A DNA stretch of 9,662 bases from contig LBFQ01000054.1 in the NCBI GenBank assembly GCA_000980735.1, positions 32,128-41,789 of the forward strand. The letters run 5' to 3'. Position 1 is the stretch's first letter. Each line of letters begins with the position of its first letter. The position numbers and the translations under genes were made by a program. This DNA comes from Candidatus Caldipriscus sp. T1.2 (GTDB taxonomy: Bacteria > Hydrothermota > Hydrothermia > LBFQ01). Shown here in pieces: positions 1 through 5,814 of this stretch. The notes under the pieces were generated by a model that ran no database searches, was not told the origin of the DNA, and was given only the letters and a program-made list of their open reading frames with translations.

Positions 1-37
1 AGCTTGCATGCCTGCAGGTCGACTCTAGAGGATCCCC
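1..37. other. Synthetic cloning linker (left), pUC polylinker half
   Basis: This is not natural DNA. It reads as the pUC18/19 polylinker from just inside HindIII (AGCTT overhang) through SphI, PstI, SalI, XbaI and BamHI to the blunt SmaI half-site (GGATCCCC). It is the exact reverse complement of 9626-9662. The insert has intact internal HindIII, BamHI and EcoRI sites, so it was probably sheared, blunted and joined to the same linker at both ends. It should be trimmed before any homology or composition analysis. Confidence 0.97.
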
Positions 38-38
38 T

Positions 39-968
39 GAGAGTATAAGAGGATATAGGACGAATTTGAGTTTGGAGGAGTTTAAGAAAATAGTTTTGGA
101 AAATGGGTGTTCAATAATAGGGCAAACCTCCGACCTTGCCCCTGCGGATGGGAAAATTTATGCATTGAGGGATGCAACCGCAACCGTCGAAAGCATCCCC
201 CTTATAACCGCCTCAATAATGTCAAAGAAGCTTTCCGAGGGTTTAACGGGTTTGGTCCTTGATGTGAAAACGGGAAGTGGTGCTTTTATGAGGGAATACG
301 GTAGTGCAAAGAAGCTTGCGGAAAAGATGGTGAATATTGGGAACATGTACGGTGTAAAAACCGTAGCCTTGATTACGAATATGGATGTTCCTTTGGGTTG
401 GGCTATAGGGAACGCCTGTGAGGTTTGCGAGAGCGTTCAACTTTTGAAGGGGGAAGGATCCGAAGATTTAAAGGAGCTCGTTTTAAATTTGGGGGCTTAT
501 ATGCTGGTTTTGGCGGGGAAGACGGAAAGCGTTGATTTAGGGAAAGAGATGATAGAAAGGGCAATAAAAAGCGGGGAGGGTTATTTGAGGTTTAAGAGGA
601 TGGTGGAAATGCATGGGGGAAATTTTGATGAGATCGAAAGGGAAGAATTCACAAAAACGGAGATCTCGGAAGATGTAAAGGCAGAAGATGATGGGTATAT
701 ATCGTATATTGATACGAGGAAAGTTGGGATGGCTTCCGTCATCTTGGGTGCCGGAAGACTTAAAAAAGAGGATAAAATAGACCACAAGGTTTGCATATTT
801 TCTTTAAAGAAAACGGGGGATAAGGTATTGAAGGGGGAAAGCGTCTTCAGGGTTTTTGGGAACGATGAGGATAGGGTGAAAAAAGCGGTGGAAATCTTAA
901 AAGGATCCTTCGCAATAAGCAAGGAAGCTGTTGAGAAAAAGCCCTTAATATTTGAGGTTATATGGTAA
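39..968 (+). CDS. pdp: Pyrimidine-nucleoside/thymidine phosphorylase, C-terminal part (5' truncated by cloning)
   Basis: This enzyme cleaves pyrimidine (deoxy)nucleosides with phosphate to give the free base and (deoxy)ribose-1-phosphate, in cytoplasmic nucleoside salvage. The frame is open from the linker junction. The first insert codons read ESIRGYRTN, matching the family's conserved ESIPGFRT segment, so the TTG at 66 is not the true start. About 130 N-terminal residues, including the helical domain and the glycine-rich phosphate-binding region, are missing. Counting from TTG 66, R35, S50 and K54 (in ALRDATAT and TASIMSKK) align with E. coli thymidine phosphorylase R171, S186 and K190. DVKTGSGAF follows at about 66-74, and the C-terminal PYNP_C domain lies near residues 205-270 (KVGMASVILGAGR). 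The stop overlaps the next start by 7 bases. The sequence does not separate Pdp from DeoA, so the symbol is tentative. Confidence 0.93.
   Translation, partial: ESIRGYRTNLSLEEFKKIVLENGCSIIGQTSDLAPADGKIYALRDATATVESIPLITASIMSKKLSEGLTGLVLDVKTGSGAFMREYGSAKKLAEKMVNIGNMYGVKTVALITNMDVPLGWAIGNACEVCESVQLLKGEGSEDLKELVLNLGAYMLVLAGKTESVDLGKEMIERAIKSGEGYLRFKRMVEMHGGNFDEIEREEFTKTEISEDVKAEDDGYISYIDTRKVGMASVILGAGRLKKEDKIDHKVCIFSLKKTGDKVLKGESVFRVFGNDEDRVKKAVEILKGSFAISKEAVEKKPLIFEVIW
954..957 (+). promoter_or_regulatory. Shine-Dalgarno of the lipoprotein gene
   Basis: GAGG lies inside the end of the phosphorylase gene, four bases before the ATG at 962. It supports the overlapping start and translation from the same mRNA as the upstream gene. 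Confidence 0.5.
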
Positions 969-1729
969 GGATCTTTGTTTTAATCCTCCTCTTCCTCTCC
1001 TGCAGGTATAGGTACAACTTCGGGATATACGTCCCCCTTGAAACCGGGCTTTTATATACCTACACCTCAAGGTACGTTGATAACGGCGAGTACGAATCCC
1101 CAAGCGGAAAAAACTATAGGCCGGACACCCTATTTATAATTGGGGATACAAATTTTAATGGAATAAATGCGAAAAAGGTTTACGTCAGGAAGCAGAATGC
1201 TAATTTCATCTCAAGGGATACATCAATTTATTACATCCTCGGAGATACTTTGTTTGCAGGGGGTAAGCTCTCTTCCCTTATGGTACCCTTCTTTAAATTC
1301 AACTATGCGGGTGCCCCTTACGTGGGAGAACCAATATATTCCGACACATTTATAACCGCAAAGCTATTAAGGATAACCGCGAGTGTTGGGGAAGCTTGGA
1401 AGGTGGGGGATTTTTCGGGGAATTTGAAGGTTTATAGGGATGGTTTTGGGGATGTGCCCGATTCCGTTAGGATATACTCCGTAAGCGGAGAGTTTTACGG
1501 CAGGCTTGAGGGTTTTGAGGATCTGGATCTACCTTACGGTAAGGTGGAGAGATGCGCCCTAGTGATTTACGATCTTAAGGTGATTATCTCTTCAATCCCA
1601 ATAGAAATTGAAGCCTTTAGGACGTGGTGGTGCCCCAATATTGGGCAATCTGCATATACCATGACCGCATCCCAATTTAGGAACGAAAGGAAAATTAGGA
1701 TGGAACTTGCGGATCTGGAATTGAGATGA
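962..1729 (+). CDS. Putative secreted lipoprotein of unknown function
   Basis: This 255-residue protein belongs to no family I can name with certainty. The N-terminus MVRIFVLILLFLSC has one Arg, a hydrophobic run and Cys14, a short lipoprotein-type signal. The -3 to -1 residues (F-L-S) are a loose lipobox, so lipidation is inferred. The mature part is rich in beta-forming Tyr, Phe and Val residues. It starts with YVPLETGLLYTYTSRY, resembling the 'YFPLKVGNxWxY' opening of envelope lipoproteins common in uncultured bacteria. A late TWWCPNIGQ (residues 221-229) recalls the 'WYAPGVG' motif near the end of such proteins. It overlaps the phosphorylase by 7 bases, and its stop overlaps the next ATG (ATGA), so the three genes are probably co-transcribed. 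A link between this envelope protein and nucleoside salvage is not obvious. Confidence 0.7.
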   Translation: MVRIFVLILLFLSCRYRYNFGIYVPLETGLLYTYTSRYVDNGEYESPSGKNYRPDTLFIIGDTNFNGINAKKVYVRKQNANFISRDTSIYYILGDTLFAGGKLSSLMVPFFKFNYAGAPYVGEPIYSDTFITAKLLRITASVGEAWKVGDFSGNLKVYRDGFGDVPDSVRIYSVSGEFYGRLEGFEDLDLPYGKVERCALVIYDLKVIISSIPIEIEAFRTWWCPNIGQSAYTMTASQFRNERKIRMELADLELR

Positions 1730-2448
1730 AGTATGTAATTTTGGACCTTGATGGCACCATTTTGGATGATAACAAAAGGATCTTTCCCGAGTTTTTGGAG
1801 GTTTTGCCCGAGATAAAGAGGAGGCATAGGATCATTGTGGTTTCGGGTAGGGCGAAGATCTCGGTGGAGAAGTATATTAGGGAGATGGATATTGAGGAGA
1901 ACTTTGTTTCATTTGAGGGTGCCTATGTGGTATGGAAGGGGAAAGTTATATTCAAAAAGCCCTTCGATGGGGAAACATCCAGGTTTATTGAGGAAAAATT
2001 TGGAAATTTTGCTTTGGTGAAGTTTTACGAAAATTCCGTTGAGCCAAACGATAAATTCAGGGAGGATTTTTTGCCATACCTCCAAAGGTGGGGGGCGGAC
2101 GTTCTTGGGAAGGAGGGGGATATATACAAGTTCGTTTTGGCTTTGAGGGGTTCAGAAATAAAAGGGAAACTACCCGGAACCGTTTTTGTGTACAAAAGGA
2201 ATGTGGATATATTTTACGATGTTGCCCCATATATTACAAAGGCGGAGGGGTTGAGGATCCTCATGGATTTTGTAGGGATAAACCCTAAGGAATGTATAGC
2301 CTTTGGGGATAGTTATAACGATATTGGGGTTTTTGAGATATGCGGGTTTTCCGTTGCGGTACCTTGGGCCGTTGAAGAGCTAAAGAAGAGGGCAAGCATA
2401 ATTGCAAGACCTTGGGACGATGAGGTGATGGGGGTACTGAGGGAGTAA
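1726..2448 (+). CDS. HAD-superfamily (Cof-type, subclass IIB) phosphatase
   Basis: This 240-residue cytoplasmic Mg-dependent phosphohydrolase probably acts on a small phosphorylated metabolite. All four HAD motifs are visible. Motif I is DLDGT, with nucleophile Asp7 and acid/base Asp9. Motif II is VVSGR with Ser40. Motif III is Lys172 in ITKAEGL. Motif IV is GDSYND at 194-199. The stretch of about 80-165 between motifs II and III is the alpha/beta cap typical of subclass IIB, and GDSYND followed by GFSVAVPWAVEELK fits the Cof/YbiV group. The start forms an ATGA overlap with the lipoprotein stop. Its place after a nucleoside phosphorylase would fit a sugar-phosphate substrate, but that is inference, since Cof-type enzymes are promiscuous. 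Length and motifs look intact. Confidence 0.9.
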   Translation: MKYVILDLDGTILDDNKRIFPEFLEVLPEIKRRHRIIVVSGRAKISVEKYIREMDIEENFVSFEGAYVVWKGKVIFKKPFDGETSRFIEEKFGNFALVKFYENSVEPNDKFREDFLPYLQRWGADVLGKEGDIYKFVLALRGSEIKGKLPGTVFVYKRNVDIFYDVAPYITKAEGLRILMDFVGINPKECIAFGDSYNDIGVFEICGFSVAVPWAVEELKKRASIIARPWDDEVMGVLRE

Positions 2449-2455
2449 ACAGCCT

Positions 2456-2461
2456 TATAAT
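2456..2461 (+). promoter_or_regulatory. TATAAT -10 box immediately upstream of the propeller gene
   Basis: A perfect consensus TATAAT ends 8 bases before the ATG at 2470, in the 21-base gap after the HAD gene. Transcription would begin at or next to the start codon, giving a leaderless mRNA. The bases between (AACCACAT) contain no Shine-Dalgarno motif. I see no good -35 element. The four other unit-leading genes show the same arrangement. Confidence 0.6.
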
Positions 2462-2469
2462 AACCACAT

Positions 2470-3888
2470 ATGGTAGCACTAAATGTTATCCTTGCGCAAT
2501 GCTTAAACGCAACTTCAACATATAGGCTTACGGATCACCCGTATGACGATCTTTGGGGTGCTTATGGAACATATATCTTCGGCGAGAAAGCTTCTAACGG
2601 CATCTACCTGGTGGGGGATACCGTTCATATACTCTGGTTGAGATATGGAGTTGGTAATAGATACAACAGATCTACGGACAGGGGGAACACTTGGGACTAC
2701 TGTAGCGGTTCAGACTGCGGAGGTATAACGGTGCTAAGTTACTACTGGGAATCCTCAATAGTTGCAGGAGGTTCCAAGGTTCACGCTGTAGCTTACTGTT
2801 GGAATTGTTCTGGCGAATCGTGGATTCCCTACAACAGATCCTTAGATGGAGGTACGACTTGGGATTACCCAACATCCGGTCAGACCATTTTCCACTCATT
2901 TGAATACGGATCTGATCTCCTTGATGCACCATCTATGGACGTATCTTTAAACGGAGATACTATTCTGCTCGTGGTAGATACATATTCGCCTAGTTATGGT
3001 TTAAGGGTCAAGAGGACGTTTGATGGGGGAAACACTTGGGAACCTTATGGTGGGATAGTCGTAGCCAATCCTTCTTATACGCCTGAAGCACATCCTCAGA
3101 TTGCTTACAACAAGATGGGTAAATGGTTCATATGCTACACGGATTTTCCGTATATAAAGGTCACATACAGCACAGACTATGGCTCCACGTGGAGCACTCC
3201 AGTTAATCTTGATACGTTGGCCACAAATTTGGAATACAACACCTGCCATGTTTCCGCTTATGGAGATCATGTTGCGGTTGTATGGTTTGACAAGAAGGGG
3301 AATGCGGTGAATGTATATTTCAGGGAATCAACGGATGGTGGGATAACATGGAGTAGTAAGGTTAATTTGACGGGTCTTACGGCTTTGGGTGATACTGCTG
3401 CTGGTGCATCGGTTTTTGTCCAAGGCGATAGGGCATATGTAAGTTGGTTTGAGAAATCCTCTAGGGCTGTAGGTGGAGATTTTGAAATCTTTGTAGGTTG
3501 TAAGCCTCATCCGGATTCTTCTTGGCGTCCCATTCAGAGGGTAAGCTATACCTCGGGTAGATCCCTTTGGCCTATGGTAGCATTTCATTGGGCTGGAGCC
3601 ACATCGTACGGAATAGTGTGTTGGCAGGATAACACCCCTGGGAATTACGAGATATATTGCACGACATTTAGACCCCTTGCGGATGACGGAGAGTTAAAGG
3701 TTGAAGAGGTTAAGGTTGAAGAAGAGAAGCCCTTTGAGGTTGTGGGTAGGACGGTGATTCTGAAGGGGGACTACTCCATTTATGATGTATCCGGTAGGCT
3801 TGTTGGAAGGGGTGGTAGGGTTGTTCTGAAAGGTGGCATATATTTCGTGGAGGCAGGAGGAAAATTGCATAAGGTCGTGATAAGATAA
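2470..3888 (+). CDS. Secreted Asp-box (BNR) beta-propeller protein with T9SS-like C-terminal tail
   Basis: This 472-residue exported protein carries five clear Asp-boxes of the form S/T-x-D-x-G-x-T-W: RSTDRGNTW (67-75), SLDGGTTW (124-131), TFDGGNTW (183-190), STDYGSTW (234-241) and STDGGITW (287-294). They are spaced 51-59 residues apart, and a degenerate DSSW lies near 349-352, suggesting a six-bladed propeller. Residues 403-420 form an acidic linker (VEEVKVEEEK). The last 50 residues contain SIYDVSGRLVGR, GGIYFVEAGG and KVVIR, the pattern of type IX secretion sorting domains (Por_secre_tail). The signal peptide is extremely short (MVALNVILA), and a stop at 2461 prevents upstream extension. 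Asp-boxes occur in sialidases, other glycosidases and binding proteins. No sialidase Arg triad or RIP motif is evident, so enzyme activity is not claimed. The gene ends 17 bases from a convergent gene. Confidence 0.85.
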   Translation: MVALNVILAQCLNATSTYRLTDHPYDDLWGAYGTYIFGEKASNGIYLVGDTVHILWLRYGVGNRYNRSTDRGNTWDYCSGSDCGGITVLSYYWESSIVAGGSKVHAVAYCWNCSGESWIPYNRSLDGGTTWDYPTSGQTIFHSFEYGSDLLDAPSMDVSLNGDTILLVVDTYSPSYGLRVKRTFDGGNTWEPYGGIVVANPSYTPEAHPQIAYNKMGKWFICYTDFPYIKVTYSTDYGSTWSTPVNLDTLATNLEYNTCHVSAYGDHVAVVWFDKKGNAVNVYFRESTDGGITWSSKVNLTGLTALGDTAAGASVFVQGDRAYVSWFEKSSRAVGGDFEIFVGCKPHPDSSWRPIQRVSYTSGRSLWPMVAFHWAGATSYGIVCWQDNTPGNYEIYCTTFRPLADDGELKVEEVKVEEEKPFEVVGRTVILKGDYSIYDVSGRLVGRGGRVVLKGGIYFVEAGGKLHKVVIR

Positions 3889-3905
3889 GAAGAAGGGGAG
3901 AGGTA

Positions 3906-4604
3906 TTAAAATCCCAGTTCCTTCAAATAGCCCGCTACATCCCCTTTTATTTCTTCAAAGATCCTTTCACTTTCAACTTCCTCAAATCTCCCATAAATCT
4001 CCTCCAACTTCTCCTTCAGCTTCCCATCCTTTGCAAGATTTAAAAATCTTTCAAGGTGCGCCTTTGCTCCCACCTTATTCCCTTCCGCGAGCTTTATGAA
4101 AAATGCATCAAGGTTTATCAAAGCCCTTAAATGGGATTTCGTCGGTTCCTCAAGCCTCCTCCAAGCCTTTTCCCAGTACTCGTGGGATTCAAAGAACTTG
4201 CCCTCAAGGAAAAGCGCCAAGCCCCTCTTAACCTCCTCCTCAACCTTTGGAATATATGCTATAGCCTCAATTTCAATAAGCGCCCCCTTAGGTAAATTTG
4301 AAACCTCAACCGTTGAACGTGCTGGAAAATTCTCCTTAAAGTATTTTGCGTAAATCTCATTCACCTTCTGAAAGTCCCCCATATTCCTCAAAAATATGGT
4401 GGTCTTTACGACGTGATCCAAGGAGAGCCCCAACTCCGCCAAAACATTTGCAATATTCGTTAAAACCCTCTCAGTCTGCGCCTCCAAACCCTCCTCAAGT
4501 TCCCCCGTATCCGGGTTTATACCTATCTGCCCTGCCAAAAAAACAATATCACCCGCTATTTTGTAAGGGGAATATGGTCCAACGGGTTTGGGGTACTTTG
4601 GCAT
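3906..4604 (-). CDS. RidA enamine/imine deaminase fused to a DUF309 domain
   Basis: This 232-residue protein has two domains. Residues 1-120 are a complete RidA (YjgF/UK114): PVGPYSPY at the start, FLAGQIGI, and FPARSTVEV with Arg96 and Glu111 at the positions of E. coli R105 and E120, which bind the substrate carboxylate. RidA hydrolyses reactive 2-aminoacrylate and related imines made by PLP enzymes. Residues from about 124 to 190 match DUF309: FLEGKFFESHEYWEKAWRR (132-150, with H141 and E142), then a helix with LRALINLDAFFIKLAEGN and GA. DUF309 function is unknown. Most RidA proteins stop near 130 residues, so the fusion is unusual. It is the last gene of the rpsT-scaffold unit, with its ATG overlapping the scaffold stop (TAATG). 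A purine run GGGGG lies about 9 bases upstream. Confidence 0.9.
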   Translation of the reverse strand: MPKYPKPVGPYSPYKIAGDIVFLAGQIGINPDTGELEEGLEAQTERVLTNIANVLAELGLSLDHVVKTTIFLRNMGDFQKVNEIYAKYFKENFPARSTVEVSNLPKGALIEIEAIAYIPKVEEEVKRGLALFLEGKFFESHEYWEKAWRRLEEPTKSHLRALINLDAFFIKLAEGNKVGAKAHLERFLNLAKDGKLKEKLEEIYGRFEEVESERIFEEIKGDVAGYLKELGF

Positions 4605-4972
4605 TATTTCAACCCCCTAATTGCTTCCTTTAGGGTATCAAGGGCCAAGGTTGCACATTTGAACCTCGTCTTTAAAACCTCCTCCCCTATATTTTCCTCC
4701 AAGAACTTATAATCAATTTTTAAAATCTCCTCCGCACTTTTCCCATTTGCGTACTCGCAAACTATAGAGGCGCAAGCCTGGGAAACCGTACATCCTTCCC
4801 CCTCAAAGGAAATTTCAAGTTTTTCCCCATCCCTTTTTATGTATATTATCACCACATCCCCACAACCCGGATTTCCCCCCTTCAAAACCACATCCGCATC
4901 CTCAATCCTTCCCCTCCTCCTGGGGTTGTGGTAATGGTCTAATATATAATCCAGGAATAACTGCCTATCCAT
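4604..4972 (-). CDS. Fe-S cluster assembly scaffold, IscU/SufU family
   Basis: This 122-residue scaffold builds [2Fe-2S]/[4Fe-4S] clusters from cysteine-desulfurase sulfur. The ligand set is intact: Cys37 and Asp39 in NPGCGD, Cys61 in GEGCTVSQACAS, and Cys106 in RFKC. The residue before the last Cys is Lys105, where E. coli IscU has His; Lys there is typical of SufU. The roughly 20-residue insertion usual in SufU between the second and third cysteines is absent (45 residues separate C61 and C106, close to IscU), so the protein is a hybrid of the two types and I give no symbol. Cys67 and Cys72 are additional. It overlaps the rpsT stop by 8 bases and has no obvious Shine-Dalgarno motif, so translation is probably coupled. 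No desulfurase is in the window. Confidence 0.92.
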   Translation of the reverse strand: MDRQLFLDYILDHYHNPRRRGRIEDADVVLKGGNPGCGDVVIIYIKRDGEKLEISFEGEGCTVSQACASIVCEYANGKSAEEILKIDYKFLEENIGEEVLKTRFKCATLALDTLKEAIRGLK

Positions 4973-5237
4973 TTTGGGAAATTTTTGCCAACTCCTTCAT
5001 TATCTTAGATTTCAACCTTGCCACCTTATTTGGGTGGAATATCCTCCTCTGCCCTATCTTATCAAGGGTTGATTGTAGCTTCCGAGCCCACTCCCTCTTT
5101 TCCTCCAAGCTTTCCGCCTTCTTAAACTTCCTCAAAAGGTATTTAAACCTCGTCTTCCACATAAGGTTCCTAAGCCTTCTTCTCTCGTTCCTCCTTTCCG
5201 CCCTCAAAACGGAAATCTTCTTTTTCTTCTTGCTCAT
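4965..5237 (-). CDS. rpsT: 30S ribosomal protein S20
   Basis: This 90-residue, very basic helical protein matches S20, which binds the 5' domain of 16S rRNA. The signature segments are RRNERRRLRNLMWKTRFK (15-32), where S20 has 'RQNEKRRLRNRxxKSR', and LQSTLDKIGQRRIFHPNKVARLKSKIMKEL, matching the C-terminal helix-and-loop of S20 around HxNKAARLKSRL. The length is normal. The ATG at 5237 has no Shine-Dalgarno motif but has TAAAAT 8 bases upstream. It heads an overlapping unit with the Fe-S scaffold and the RidA fusion. Ribosomal demand may therefore set expression of those two genes, which is an inference from position. Confidence 0.93.
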   Translation of the reverse strand: MSKKKKKISVLRAERRNERRRLRNLMWKTRFKYLLRKFKKAESLEEKREWARKLQSTLDKIGQRRIFHPNKVARLKSKIMKELAKISQNG

Positions 5238-5245
5238 AGGTGGGG

Positions 5246-5251
5246 ATTTTA
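5246..5251 (-). promoter_or_regulatory. TAAAAT -10 box for rpsT
   Basis: Read on the minus strand, TAAAAT ends 8 bases before the rpsT ATG (5237), the same spacing as the opposing box at 5271-5276. The bases between (CCCCACCT) are pyrimidine-rich and lack a Shine-Dalgarno motif, which favours a leaderless transcript. The box lies in the 47-base divergent region shared with the DUF59 gene. Confidence 0.5.
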
Positions 5252-5270
5252 AGGGTGAAATTTTCCCCTT

Positions 5271-5276
5271 TAAAAT
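5271..5276 (+). promoter_or_regulatory. TAAAAT -10 box for the DUF59-rpoZ-coaBC unit
   Basis: TAAAAT ends 8 bases before the ATG at 5285. The sequence between, TTTCGCTT, has no Shine-Dalgarno motif. The -35 position (about 5248-5253) overlaps the opposing rpsT box, so the two promoters are interleaved. This position also argues for ATG 5285 as the start. Confidence 0.5.
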
Positions 5277-5284
5277 TTTCGCTT

Positions 5285-5596
5285 ATGACCAAGGAAGATG
5301 TTATAAACGTTCTCAAGGAGATATACGACCCCGAGATCCCGATAAACATTTGGGATTTGGGGTTGATATACGCTTTGGAAATTGACCCTGAAAACAAGTA
5401 CGTTTATGTTCTTATGACAGTAACCGCTCCCGGTTGCCCTATAGCGGAACCCTTAGCGGATGCGGTGAAAAGCAGGCTTTACGATATGGGATTTGAAAAC
5501 GTTGAGGTTGAAATAACCTTTGACCCACCCTGGACCATAGATAGGATGACAGAAGAAGGTAAGGAAGCCCTGAGGTTGATGGGCTATCCTATTTAA
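5285..5596 (+). CDS. MIP18/DUF59 (SufT/PaaD-like) Fe-S assembly protein
   Basis: This 103-residue single-domain protein belongs to the MIP18 family (DUF59), whose members help mature or load Fe-S clusters on target proteins. Visible signatures are YDPEIPINIWDLGLIY (14-29), MTVTAPGCPIAEPL with the conserved Cys51, and FDPPWTIDRMTEEGK (79-93), an ending typical of the stand-alone bacterial form. The frame is open further upstream to a GTG at 5240, but family members begin as MTKEDV does here, and the extra residues (MGILRVKFS...) would cover the promoter region, so ATG 5285 is chosen. It leads a unit with rpoZ (11-base gap) and lies head-to-head with the unit containing the Fe-S scaffold. This pairing suggests a joint role in Fe-S biogenesis. 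Confidence 0.92.
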   Translation: MTKEDVINVLKEIYDPEIPINIWDLGLIYALEIDPENKYVYVLMTVTAPGCPIAEPLADAVKSRLYDMGFENVEVEITFDPPWTIDRMTEEGKEALRLMGYPI

Positions 5597-5600
5597 GGAG
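5595..5600 (+). promoter_or_regulatory. Shine-Dalgarno of rpoZ
   Basis: AAGGAG overlaps the DUF59 stop codon and sits 7 bases before the rpoZ ATG. It shows that this genome uses Shine-Dalgarno initiation at an operon-internal gene, unlike the unit-leading genes. Confidence 0.75.
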
Positions 5601-5607
5601 CGGGAAA

Positions 5608-5814
5608 ATGAAGAGGATAAAGATTTATGAGATCTTTGATGCGGAAAGGTTCAAGGAGGATAATAAGTACAGGTCCGTGGTTTTGATAGGGAGGTACGCG
5701 AGGTACCTGATAAGAAGGAGCGAGATGACGAAAAAGCCCTTAGAGGAAAACCCCGTAATCATCGCCTCGGAGACCTTTGCTAAGGAGGGGATAGCTTATA
5801 AGGAGAAGGATTGA
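5608..5814 (+). CDS. rpoZ: DNA-directed RNA polymerase omega subunit
   Basis: This small (68-residue) protein matches bacterial omega, which wraps the C-terminal tail of beta-prime and helps assemble RNA polymerase. The recognisable core is NKYRSVVLIGRYARYLIRR (19-37), the omega 'NRYxLVxxAAxRARQL' helix, followed by ENPVIIASETFAKEGIAY, matching the 'KPxxxAxEEIxxGKI' region. The gene is immediately followed by coaBC with a TTGA start/stop overlap, the common bacterial rpoZ-dfp arrangement, which strengthens the call for such a short protein. A strong AAGGAG lies 7 bases before the ATG. Confidence 0.85.
   Translation: MKRIKIYEIFDAERFKEDNKYRSVVLIGRYARYLIRRSEMTKKPLEENPVIIASETFAKEGIAYKEKD
5800..5805 (+). 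promoter_or_regulatory. Shine-Dalgarno supporting the TTG start of coaBC
   Basis: AAGGAG, followed by a further AAGGA, stands 5 bases before TTG 5811. It decides the start: the protein then begins MRILIGVTGSIA, the normal family N-terminus, and no ATG is available nearby. Confidence 0.7.

Noticed and set aside
66..968. TTG at 66 as the start of a short phosphorylase
   Set aside because: The frame is open to the linker junction, and the upstream codons (ESIRGYRTN) match conserved family sequence, so the gene is truncated and not short.
3698..3725. Short direct repeat AAGGTTGAAGA as a mobile or regulatory repeat
   Set aside because: It encodes the Val-Glu-Glu/Lys repeats of the acidic linker between propeller and tail, so low-complexity coding explains it.
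2470..3888. Calling the Asp-box protein a sialidase
   Set aside because: Asp-boxes alone are not diagnostic; no catalytic Arg triad, RIP motif or nucleophile Tyr/Glu pair could be identified.
3889..3905. Bidirectional terminator between the convergent propeller and RidA genes
   Set aside because: The 17-base gap is purine-rich with no self-complementary hairpin or T-run.
5240..5284. GTG-initiated N-terminal extension of the DUF59 protein
   Set aside because: The extension has no family similarity, spans both divergent -10 boxes, and the protein from ATG 5285 begins as family members normally do.
5170..5397. Minus-strand reading frame across the rpsT/DUF59 divergent region
   Set aside because: It shadows two well-supported genes in other frames, has no recognisable domain, and spans the promoters.
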